DNA from: Agrobacterium vitis
GTDB taxonomy: Bacteria > Pseudomonadota > Alphaproteobacteria > Rhizobiales > Rhizobiaceae
Length of the DNA: 64,000 nucleotides
Assembly: GCF_037039395.1 (NCBI RefSeq)
Contig: NZ_CP146242.1
Coordinates: forward strand, 496,001 to 560,000
Reading direction: 5' to 3'
Below are positions 28,644-35,903 of this stretch, in pieces. The position numbers and the translations under genes were made by a program. The notes beneath the pieces were generated by a model, which made no database searches, had not been told where the DNA came from, and saw only the letters and a program-made list of their open reading frames with translations. The stretch's first letter is position 1. Each line of letters starts with the position of its first letter.

Positions 28644-29213
28644 TTATTTGAAATTGCTGGTGGCCATCGTCCGGGCTGCCCGGCGCATCGCCCGGATCAG
28701 CTCGGTATCCTTGTCGCGGAAAAACCGCTGATGCTTGACATTGGAAACCCTGGCCGAGGGGGCCATGGGAAAGGTGACGACGGAAATTTCCCAGAGATCG
28801 GCCTCCAGAATGCGGCGAATGCCGGTCTTGGCGTCCTGACGGGATTTCACCGTCTGGAAACCGATCGACAACCCGTCCAGCGCACCTGATTTCATCAGCG
28901 CGCGCACCTCCTCGGCGCGCTTGACGCCGGGGGAAAGCCGTCCCTCGACATAGAGCCCCCGCGCATCTTCCTTGAGCAACGTCCAGCTGCCAATCGGCTG
29001 GTTGGGATCGTGCTGGTACAGCATGCGGATGCCGCCTGCGCCACGCCCCTGCAAGCTGGTGCGAAAGGCCCCCGGCTCGATCACGTCGCGCCCCAGATCC
29101 ACCTCGCCGAACACGCTGGCATAGCCGCTGAACGTGCCGTCGCCGCTGAGATCCGACAGGGTCAGATCGGCAAATTTGCGCACCAGCTTTCTTGGCCCGC
29201 GATAAGCGTGCAT
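28644..29213 (-). CDS. GTA prohead protease, HK97 family (Orfg4 homologue)
   Basis: This 189-residue serine protease cleaves the capsid scaffold. The catalytic His is in YQHDPNQPIGSW and the Ser in GLSIGFQTVKSRQD, with the beta-strand block LWEISVVTFPMAPSARV. The start at 29213 has a strong GGAGG ribosome site and matches the family N-terminus (FADLTLSDLSGDGTFSGYAS). Confidence 0.94.
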   Translation of the reverse strand: MHAYRGPRKLVRKFADLTLSDLSGDGTFSGYASVFGEVDLGRDVIEPGAFRTSLQGRGAGGIRMLYQHDPNQPIGSWTLLKEDARGLYVEGRLSPGVKRAEEVRALMKSGALDGLSIGFQTVKSRQDAKTGIRRILEADLWEISVVTFPMAPSARVSNVKHQRFFRDKDTELIRAMRRAARTMATSNFK

Positions 29214-29250
29214 GAATTCCTCCTTCAATGTTTGAAATTGTGGGGCTGGC

Positions 29251-29568
29251 TCAGCCGCCCTTGGAGCCGTATCTGCCCGCCAGTCGCGCCAGCACGCCCA
29301 GCGCCCACCAGGCCGAAAGGCTGGCAAGCGTCGCCCCCGCCAGCATGATCTCGGCACCGGACAGGCTTTGCAGAATGTCCAGCTTGCGGGCCAGCCATTG
29401 GCCAGTGGCGCCGCCGAAGATCAGCCCGATGGCCAGCCCGGTGAAAAACCGGCTGGCCGCCTCGCGCCGGCCCCTCGGCAGAAGATAGACCAGCGAGATG
29501 GCGGAGCCCGCCAATGCGCCCGCCAGCCGCGCACCCCATAAGGGGGTGTCGGGTGTAAAATCGGTCAT
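29251..29568 (-). CDS. Small membrane protein of the GTA cluster (DUF6107-like, Orfg3.5 position)
   Basis: The 105-residue product has two or three hydrophobic segments (about 13-30, 42-58 and 73-95) and a basic RGRREAASRF loop. It lies between the portal and protease genes, where RcGTA has Orfg3.5. I read it as the rhizobial DUF6107 family. Its function is unknown; a membrane role in assembly or release is possible. Confidence 0.8.
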   Translation of the reverse strand: MTDFTPDTPLWGARLAGALAGSAISLVYLLPRGRREAASRFFTGLAIGLIFGGATGQWLARKLDILQSLSGAEIMLAGATLASLSAWWALGVLARLAGRYGSKGG

Positions 29569-29757
29569 TTTGTTAATCTTTTCGTCTTATGATTGCGGAG
29601 ACGGACGCAAATCCGCCCTGGTTTATCCGAGGATTCTAATCTTTAGAATCGCTTAGGCGCATCTGCTCACAAACAGGGTGCAGATGTTCACACTCTGAAT
29701 CACCCTCCTGCGGAACAGAGTCCGGATCAGGCATCAACCTCTTGAAACTTCGAGGCT

Positions 29758-30975
29758 TTACGCGTCGTACCCAACCGCCTGGCGCTTTTCCTCGTCGGTG
29801 AGGAAGCTGGCGGACCCGACCCGTGACCACAGCGCGTCACGCTCGCTGGACAGGCCCTCGACCTGATCGAGATCGGGCTTCAGGCACAAGACCTCGCCAA
29901 ACCCATCGGACAGAAACCCCGACAGGCTGGCGGCGGTGCGGCGGATCAGTGGCAGCACCGTTAGCCGGTAGAAGGCGCGGTTGGCCTCCTGGTAATTGGC
30001 ATAGGTATTGTCGCCGGGAATGCCGAGCAGCATCGGCGGCACGCCGAGCGACAGGGCAATATCGCGGGCCGCGCCATTGCGGGCATCGGTAAAATCCATG
30101 TCGCGTGGGGTCAGGCTCATCGCCTTCCAGTCCAGCCCGCCTTCCAGCAGCATCGGTCGGCCCGCCTGCATCGGCCCGGAATAGCCCTGCTCCAGCTCCT
30201 CTTTCAGCCGCTGATATTGTTCCGGCGGCAGGTTGCCGCCCTCCTTGGGCTGATAGACCAGCGCCCCGGAGGGACGGGCGGAATTGTCGAGCAACGCCTT
30301 GTTCCAGGTGGCGGCGGCATTGTGCAGGTCCAGCGCGTTATGGGCGGAAACCAAGGGCGCATAGCCGCTGATGTCGTCAAGCGGATGAAACAGCTTGAAA
30401 TGCAGGATCGGCTGCGGCTCGCCTTCGGCGGCCAGACGGCGCGTCACCCCGGCGGCGCGATAATCATAGGCGACCGGCCAGCCATCGGCCCCCTCAACGA
30501 CGCTGACCCGGTCGGGGCGCAGCAGATGCAGTTCCATCAGCCGACCGCCAAGCCAGAGCGGCTCCAGATAGGCATTGCCCGACAGCAGCAGATGGCCATA
30601 GAGCATTTCGAAAAAATCCGCCCCCGTCGCCCGCCCGTTGGGCCGCGCCAGAAGCGCCAGCGCCGGATGCTCGCTCAATTCTCCCGCCCCATCCTGCGGC
30701 AGGCCCTGATAGAGCAGAAGCGGCACGGCAGCCGCCGCCTCCGACACCAGCCGCACCGCCCGGTGCGCCACCGGATTGCCGAGAAAGCCCGCGCGTGACA
30801 ATGCCGCATAAGACCGCCCCGTGCCACGCCCGGCGCCGGTGGAGAGCAGCATTTCCACCCCCGCCCGGGGTCTTACGCCCGCTTTTGTCTGGCCGGACGT
30901 TGTGTTGAGTGGCGTCGCCGACGACCCAGCAGCACGATTGGCCCACCTAAACGGCAGGCGAAAGGAAGACAGCAT
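29758..30975 (-). CDS. GTA portal protein (Orfg3 homologue)
   Basis: This 405-residue HK97-type portal forms the ring through which DNA enters and leaves the head. Motifs include NPVAHRAVRLVSEAAAAVPLLLY, GADFFEMLYGHLLLSGNAYLE, RDIALSLGVPPMLLGIPGDNTYANYQEANRAFY and VLPLIRRTAASLSGF. The ATG at 30975 is preceded by AGGAGA. Confidence 0.95.
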   Translation of the reverse strand: MLSSFRLPFRWANRAAGSSATPLNTTSGQTKAGVRPRAGVEMLLSTGAGRGTGRSYAALSRAGFLGNPVAHRAVRLVSEAAAAVPLLLYQGLPQDGAGELSEHPALALLARPNGRATGADFFEMLYGHLLLSGNAYLEPLWLGGRLMELHLLRPDRVSVVEGADGWPVAYDYRAAGVTRRLAAEGEPQPILHFKLFHPLDDISGYAPLVSAHNALDLHNAAATWNKALLDNSARPSGALVYQPKEGGNLPPEQYQRLKEELEQGYSGPMQAGRPMLLEGGLDWKAMSLTPRDMDFTDARNGAARDIALSLGVPPMLLGIPGDNTYANYQEANRAFYRLTVLPLIRRTAASLSGFLSDGFGEVLCLKPDLDQVEGLSSERDALWSRVGSASFLTDEEKRQAVGYDA

Positions 30976-31289
30976 GATGTTCTCCTGAAGTTGAAAGTGT
31001 CCCGTCGGGTATTTGCGCAGATGTGCCCATCAACAGAGAGAAAGGCACGACACATGCGGCTCTTGCCGCTTCTCCTCATCCTTTCGGGAAAATTGGCCTC
31101 TCGGAAAAATTGACGGGGAGAAGAAGGAAAGAGCCGCAGCGTTTATGGCTTCCTCTCCCCAGCGGGGAGAGGTCCGCTGAGCGTAGCGGAGGCGGGGTGA
31201 GGGGGAACCCAGCACGCAAAGCTAAAAGTGTCGTGTACTATGTCGCCTTACAAAACCCATGGCGCTTTCATCCACGCTCTCAGCAAACC
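30976..31289. repeat. Rhizobial intergenic repeat between portal and GH19 genes
   Basis: This 314-base gap has no gene. It contains the block CCTCTCCCCAGCGGGGAGAGG with TCCGCTGAGCGTAGCGGAGG beside it (31152-31191). These are two perfect palindromic stems of a kind widespread between rhizobial genes. The segment is bounded by short inverted arms CACGACAC (31046-31053) and GTGTCGTG (31228-31235), so it may have spread as one unit. Confidence 0.6.
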
Positions 31290-31898
31290 TCACCCCAAGC
31301 CCGCCACAATAGCCCGCCCATACCCGGCCACCAGGTCCGCCCGGTCCAGCCCGTTGACGATGCGCCGGGCGCCGTTCCAATCGCTTGCCGTGGCGGTAAA
31401 GACATCGCCAAGCCTGACACCCGAAAACAGCCCCTCGCGCATGCCGACCACCAAAATATCCGCCGCCGTCGCCATATCCAGCGCGCGGCCCGGATCAGCA
31501 AGGAGATCGACGCCCAACGCCACCGACAGCGCCTGATAATTGCGCTTATGGGTGAGCTGCACGAAGCCCCGGCCAAACCAGCTCCGTCCCGCCTCGTCCA
31601 GCCGCCAGTAAGGCACGCTTACCTGGGGCAAGCGGCCCGCCGCATAGGCGCGCTCCAGCCGATCGATGGCCTCGGCATCGGTTTTCGCCAGTGTTTCGCG
31701 CAGGGGCTGGAAGCGACCCGCCGTTTCATGAAAGGCGGTGGCCAGCACATAGGCGATATGGCGTCGGTCGGTCAGACCATGGCGCGCACTGCCCGCCAGG
31801 ATGGCGTTAATGCCCTGCACCTGAGCTGCGGCAAGCCGCCCGCCACACAATTCACCGCGGATGCGGTTGAAGAGCAATTGCAAAGCCGTGCTGTTCAT
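31290..31898 (-). CDS. GH19 chitinase-like endolysin of the GTA cluster
   Basis: This 202-residue glycoside hydrolase of family 19 has its catalytic Glu58 in the motif VLATAFHETAGRFQP and the substrate-binding block GRSWFGRGFVQLTHKRNYQ. Phage proteins of this type act as muramidase-like endolysins. There is no signal peptide, so export through the holin-like protein at 17661-17900 is the simplest model. It lies between terminase and portal, out of the usual RcGTA order. Confidence 0.9.
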   Translation of the reverse strand: MNSTALQLLFNRIRGELCGGRLAAAQVQGINAILAGSARHGLTDRRHIAYVLATAFHETAGRFQPLRETLAKTDAEAIDRLERAYAAGRLPQVSVPYWRLDEAGRSWFGRGFVQLTHKRNYQALSVALGVDLLADPGRALDMATAADILVVGMREGLFSGVRLGDVFTATASDWNGARRIVNGLDRADLVAGYGRAIVAGLG

Positions 31899-32166
31899 AA
31901 ACTGTCAATTCCCCTTAAAATGGCAGGGTCCAGCCGAACGCGGTGCGATTGAACCCAAAAAATGGCGGGATTTAAATCGGTTAAACAAAATTCAATCGGT
32001 TCAGGACCCATCACGAGATATTTACAAAGATTTAAGCTTGTGGAACTTTCACGCGCAATGCTGGTTTATGAGCAGCACAATGCCACATGCCCTGCCGCGC
32101 CATGATCGGCGCCCGGCAGGTGACAAGTCAGTTCAACAAATCAGATCGTTTAACAGGAGACATGCG

Positions 32167-32310
32167 ATGGACGCCAAGAGCACCAGCCAGATCAGCAAGA
32201 CGATTGCAGAGGCCAGCCGTACCATTCCTGCCCATATCGTTGAACGCCTCGAAGCCGAATGGCGCCAGATGCGCCAGCCTGCGCCCCAACCAGCCCCCTC
32301 TACCAAGTAA
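32167..32310 (+). CDS. Unrecognised 47-residue protein encoded opposite to the GTA genes
   Basis: The short frame starts at an ATG with AGGAGA about six bases upstream and encodes MDAKSTSQISKTIAEASRTI..., a helical segment (AHIVERLEAEWRQMRQ) and a Pro-rich tail. It ends one base before the terminase stop, tail to tail with it, and diverges from the GH19 gene. I do not recognise it. The good ribosome site and its fit in the space support a real gene; a regulator or antisense-linked function is speculation. Confidence 0.5.
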   Translation: MDAKSTSQISKTIAEASRTIPAHIVERLEAEWRQMRQPAPQPAPSTK

Positions 32311-33792
32311 TTACAGCGTGCGAATGCGCGGCTCGCCCGCGCCTTCCAGCAAAAGCGCGGTCAAGGCCCAGACCAGCGCATCCAGCCGGTCTGGCGACCG
32401 GCCATTGGACAAGCCATCCGGGCCAAAATCACACATTTGATCTTCCAGATCGGCAAACCGGGCCGCGTGAAAAACGCGGCCCTGTTCATAGAGAGCCGCC
32501 ACCGGCTCAGCCCGCAAAAACTTGCCGCGCGTCGCCCGCACCATGCGCACCGGCAGATTGACATCGACGCTTTTCAACAGCGCGCCCACCATTTCCCCAC
32601 CCTGATTGACCTCCGCCACCACCCGGTCTGCTTCAAACCGGCGAAAGGCCCGCACCACGGCGGTCGCCCAGCTGGCCGGGCTTTCCCCGGTGACCGAACA
32701 ATCAGCCAGCACCACCGCCCGGCCCAGCCGGTCGAGACCGGCAACGACGATACCGCAGACAGATTGCGCCCCTGCCCCGGAGGGCGGATCAACGCCGACG
32801 ACGATCCGGTGCAGCGGTTCGCTGAGCCTGACCGTCAATTGCTCCAGCCGATCACGACGCCAGAGCGCGTCCTCGCGGTCTTCGATCAGCTCGCCATCCA
32901 GTTCCTGACGGCCGAGCCGCGTGCCGCCATAGCGGGCCTGCAAGGCCTCGATAAAGCCGGGTGCAAGATTACCGGCATTCCCGAAGGTGGAAAGCCGGGT
33001 CAGCCTTGTGCCGGGGTCTGCCAGCAACCGTTTCAGGATCGGCACCGGACGCGGCGTGGTGGTGATCACCTGGCGGGGATCATGCCCGAGCCGCAGAGAA
33101 AACTGCAGCATGTCGAAGGTTTCCTCGGCATGTTTCCATTTGGCGATCTCGTCGCACCAGGCATAGTGAAACTGCGGGCCGCGCAGGCTCTCCGGGTCTT
33201 CAGCGGAAAACATCTGCGCCATCGCTCCATTCGGCCAGACCAGCCGGCGCCGGGAAATTTCCACCTCCGGCCGTTTGTGGCGGGCTATCCGGGCAATGCC
33301 GGAAAGACCATCCACCATGACCTCGCGGGCATCGCCCAGGGTTTCGCCAACCAGCGCAATTCGCACAGCGGATTTTTCGCCAGCCGAAGCGATCTCATGC
33401 ACCCATTCGGCCCCGGCCCGGGTCTTGCCGGAACCGCGTCCGCCCATCAGCAACCAATTGCGCCACGCCCCATCGGGCGGCGCTTGCAACGGGTGCCGCA
33501 GCAAGGCCCAGCTGCGCGCCAACCGCTGGAGAGCGGCAAGCTCCAACCCTTGCATCACGTCCCCACCGTTGTTGCCATCCGCCTGACCAGCCAGAACCGG
33601 AGAATTATGGTCCTGCTGTGCGCCGATCGCCTGCGCCAGTAGCACCCCCTCATCCCCCAGCGCCAAAACCGTGTCACGCAAGCTTTGCATTTCCCGGCGC
33701 AGGGCGGATAAACCATTGTTTTCGGCCTGCGATGCCGCCAGAAGGGCGGCAACCGATATGCCCGCCGACAGCCGATCCGAACGTCCTGTCAC
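32311..33792 (-). CDS. GTA large terminase (Orfg2 homologue)
   Basis: This is the 493-residue DNA packaging motor and nuclease. Walker A is GGRGSGKT (117-124) and Walker B is FHYAWCDEIAKW. The nuclease domain includes IVVGVDPPSG and VVAEVNQGGEMVGALL. The first 80 residues are an unusual Gln/Asn-containing extension. The GTG at 33792 has GAGGA upstream and follows the Orfg1-like gene by 9 bases, but an ATG at 33555 is an alternative that starts nearer the conserved part. Confidence 0.94.
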   Translation of the reverse strand: MTGRSDRLSAGISVAALLAASQAENNGLSALRREMQSLRDTVLALGDEGVLLAQAIGAQQDHNSPVLAGQADGNNGGDVMQGLELAALQRLARSWALLRHPLQAPPDGAWRNWLLMGGRGSGKTRAGAEWVHEIASAGEKSAVRIALVGETLGDAREVMVDGLSGIARIARHKRPEVEISRRRLVWPNGAMAQMFSAEDPESLRGPQFHYAWCDEIAKWKHAEETFDMLQFSLRLGHDPRQVITTTPRPVPILKRLLADPGTRLTRLSTFGNAGNLAPGFIEALQARYGGTRLGRQELDGELIEDREDALWRRDRLEQLTVRLSEPLHRIVVGVDPPSGAGAQSVCGIVVAGLDRLGRAVVLADCSVTGESPASWATAVVRAFRRFEADRVVAEVNQGGEMVGALLKSVDVNLPVRMVRATRGKFLRAEPVAALYEQGRVFHAARFADLEDQMCDFGPDGLSNGRSPDRLDALVWALTALLLEGAGEPRIRTL

Positions 33793-33801
33793 CTGCGATC
33801 C

Positions 33802-34368
33802 TCACGCTATTGTCTGAATTACCTGGTCGCTTGCTTCACCCGGAGGGCCAGTTGCCGTCATTGGGGTGGCCAGGGGGGTCGTAAGGCTTTCGGCTTTCCA
33901 CCGTTCAAACAGCAGCGCCGCCTTGGCCTCCGCTTGGGTCTCCACCAGCGCCAACAGCCGGGCCTGGGCGACATCCAGCGTCTCGGTCTCCCCCGCCCGC
34001 TCCTCCTCGGCTTCGCGGTCGCGGGCCAGTTGGCGTTGCAAGGCATCGATCTTTTCCAGCGTGCGGACAATCACCGACATGGCTTCGGTCGCCGCCTTCA
34101 GATCGGCACGGGCGAACTTTGCCGCCGCCTCGTCGCCCCCCTCCATCAGCGCCGCCGCCCCTTCGCGCAACAGCCGAAACTGCTCGAATTGCGCCGACAT
34201 TTCCCGCGTCAGCTCATTGAGCAGCCCGGCATAATGATCGCTCAAGGCCGCGAGATCGGCAGCCTTGATTTCCAGCCCGTCGCTGCACGCCAGGCTATGC
34301 CGTTCGAAGGAGGAGGACAGTGCCGGTAAAGGCCAGCAGCCGTAGAGCGATATATCGAAATCATCCAT
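33802..34368 (-). CDS. Candidate GTA small terminase (Orfg1 position)
   Basis: The 188-residue product is mostly helical with long coiled-coil segments (about 40-140; LNELTREMSAQFEQFRLL and VIVRTLEKIDALQRQLARDREAEEE). The ATG at 34368 has GGAGG eight bases upstream. In RcGTA the first gene encodes a small terminase. Position directly before the large terminase and the helical build fit, but sequence similarity is weak by eye. Confidence 0.7.
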   Translation of the reverse strand: MDDFDISLYGCWPLPALSSSFERHSLACSDGLEIKAADLAALSDHYAGLLNELTREMSAQFEQFRLLREGAAALMEGGDEAAAKFARADLKAATEAMSVIVRTLEKIDALQRQLARDREAEEERAGETETLDVAQARLLALVETQAEAKAALLFERWKAESLTTPLATPMTATGPPGEASDQVIQTIA

Positions 34369-34510
34369 GATGAATGTCCTCCCGGCAGGCGAGGCTCCCA
34401 TCACAATGAAAGGGAACCGCCACAACCAGAGTTAAAGCGCTGTAAGTGTATGAAAGAGAGCGTAAAAACCGAACCGGAAGGACCGAAGCCGCAGATTTCC
34501 GACCGTAGAC

Positions 34511-34565
34511 AAAACCTAACAAAACACCGTCACGGTGTCAATGACTATTTTCCTATTTAGGTTTT
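34511..34565. promoter_or_regulatory. Nested inverted repeat upstream of the GTA cluster
   Basis: Outer 9-base arms AAAACCTAA (34511-34519) and TTAGGTTTT (34557-34565) enclose an inner perfect palindrome ACACCGT-C-ACGGTGT (34524-34538). It sits about 145 bases upstream of the first GTA gene. The inner part looks like a protein-binding site; the outer arms could form a long hairpin followed by T on the plus strand. The function is not known. Confidence 0.5.
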
Positions 34566-34695
34566 TTTTCTTATTTTAAATTGTGACGGAGCTGCCGTCT
34601 TCCATGAAGCGGAGCGTCACTCGACACCCAATCAGTAGATGATAGAAGAGCGTCGAGACCATTTTCAGTCAAATTTCACAATTGCCGGTTCTAGC

Positions 34696-34750
34696 CCGTG
34701 CATTTTATAAAATTCACAAGGGACATTGTAACCCTTTGAAACTGCCGTAT
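34696..34750. repeat. Dispersed repeat copy
   Basis: This stretch closely matches 42593-42647: both share CCGTGCATTTTATAAAA, then CACA-GGAC, GTAAC and CTTT with a few changes. It is one copy of an intergenic repeat family in this window that contains a near-palindrome centred on TTTTATAAAA. Confidence 0.65.
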
Positions 34751-34883
34751 TTATAGACGTGGACTGTTGAATCCGAACCGCGTGAAGACATCAGCAACCG
34801 CTATGCCAAGGCCATTGTCATTCGAACAACAGACGCACGGATCTGTCTGGTTCAGCACACAGCCGACTGAGGTCTTGATTGAC

Positions 34884-34999
34884 GGCCGGTCTTTCGACCG
34901 GCCGCCCGCCCCATTCCCCCGCCCCCAGGGTTCAGGTGCGTCCGACAACGGGCTTTTCGCCCGTATGCGTCCTGCCGCCAGTAAAAAACACTGCGGCAG
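34884..34999. ncRNA. Three-hairpin structured region, possible small RNA or 3' UTR
   Basis: Three stem-loops lie in a row. The first is GGCCGGTC-TTTC-GACCGGCC (34884-34903) and the second is ACGGGC-TTTTC-GCCCGT (34948-34964). The third is CTGCCG-C-CAGT with loop AAAAAAC and ACTG-CGGCAG (34972-34999, one bulged base). They begin about 60 bases past the hmrR stop. The third could end hmrR transcription on the minus strand, with its loop giving a run of T. A separate small RNA is also possible; no promoter was identified. Confidence 0.4.
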
Positions 35000-35056
35000 A
35001 TATAAAGAATGACATCATAGCGGATGATGCGTTCGCCTGATCTGGTATGCCGAGGC

Positions 35057-35488
35057 TCAGGCCTCTTCCATTTCCACCTTGCGGCTGCTGTCCGTGGAAG
35101 AACCACCGCCCAGCTTTTCCAGAATCGGGCAATCCGGGCGGTCGCCATGTTCGCAGTGATCGACCAGGTTTTTCAACGTGTCGACCATGGCCTGCATGGC
35201 TTCCATCTTGTCTTCGAGTTCGCGCAGATGGTTCATGGCCACCTCGCGCACATCGTCGTTCTTGCGGCCAGAGTCGCTCCAAAGCGCCAGCAACCGCTCC
35301 GTTTCCTCCAGGGAAAACCCGAGGGTCCGCGCTCGCCGCACAAAGCGCAGACGATGGACTTCATTTTCGCCATAGACCCGATAATTGCTCGAGGTGCGCC
35401 GTGCCGGCAAAACCAGCCCGATTTCCTCATAGTAGCGGATCATCTTCGCAGAAACGCCGGAGGCTGCGGCGGCTTCTCCGATATTCAT
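35057..35488 (-). CDS. hmrR: Copper-responsive MerR regulator HmrR/CueR
   Basis: The 143-residue MerR protein has a winged helix (MNIGEAAAASGVSAKMIRYYEE), a dimerisation helix (about 78-112) and the metal loop with Cys112 and Cys120 (HCEHGDRPDCPIL). These are the positions and spacing of Cu(I)-sensing CueR/HmrR rather than the Zn or Hg sensors. It normally activates a copper ATPase gene; none lies beside it here, so it would act in trans. Confidence 0.9.
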   Translation of the reverse strand: MNIGEAAAASGVSAKMIRYYEEIGLVLPARRTSSNYRVYGENEVHRLRFVRRARTLGFSLEETERLLALWSDSGRKNDDVREVAMNHLRELEDKMEAMQAMVDTLKNLVDHCEHGDRPDCPILEKLGGGSSTDSSRKVEMEEA

Positions 35489-35903
35489 GAGCTTGTCCTT
35501 CCTGGTTGCAAGCAGAAATAGTAAAATATCCAGCTCGCGACGTTTTCAAAATTGCATTCTAGCTTTTAACTATCAATATCGGCAGAAGTAAATAACCAAA
35601 AAAAGTTACATTGGATTCACACATTTTTACGTGAACGACAGCAAGAGCCCGGCTTCTCCGGCTCGAATTGCCAAACACTCCTCATGCCTGCAATTTCACG
35701 CCAAGCGTATCGCGATCCGATACATTAACGTCTCGAAACGATACAGAAAATCGATCGGCAAATTCGAGATTGTGATAGTACAGCTCGCGATATCCCAAGC
35801 CGCTATATAGGTAGTCACAACCTGCGGTTCAATCCTCAACCTGAACGATGGCGCAAAAATCCGAGCGGCGTGCAGCACCTGAAGGCGAGGCAAAACCGAG
35901 ATG
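35489..35903. other. AT-rich intergenic region
   Basis: No gene was recognised in this 415-base gap. The first half is AT-rich; a GC-rich stem with one bulge (GAGCCCGG...CCGGCTC) lies near 35645. It should hold the hmrR promoter and the end of the sulfotransferase transcript. Confidence 0.5.

Larger units (their letters stand above)
34369..35056. other. Non-coding region between the GTA cluster and hmrR
   Basis: No convincing gene is seen in this 688-base stretch. It includes the likely promoter area of the GTA cluster (with a nested inverted repeat at 34511-34565), a copy of a dispersed repeat (34696-34750), and three strong hairpins (34884-34999) just past the hmrR stop. It is AT-rich in the first half and GC-rich in the second. 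Confidence 0.6.

Noticed and set aside
33555..33792. Shortened terminase start at 33555
   Set aside because: The GTG at 33792 has a better ribosome site and is close to the previous gene's stop, so the longer form is kept, with the shorter one as an alternative.
17661..34368. Interpretation as a normal prophage
   Set aside because: There is no integrase, excisionase, repressor or replication gene and no att repeat, and base composition matches the host; a GTA explains it better.
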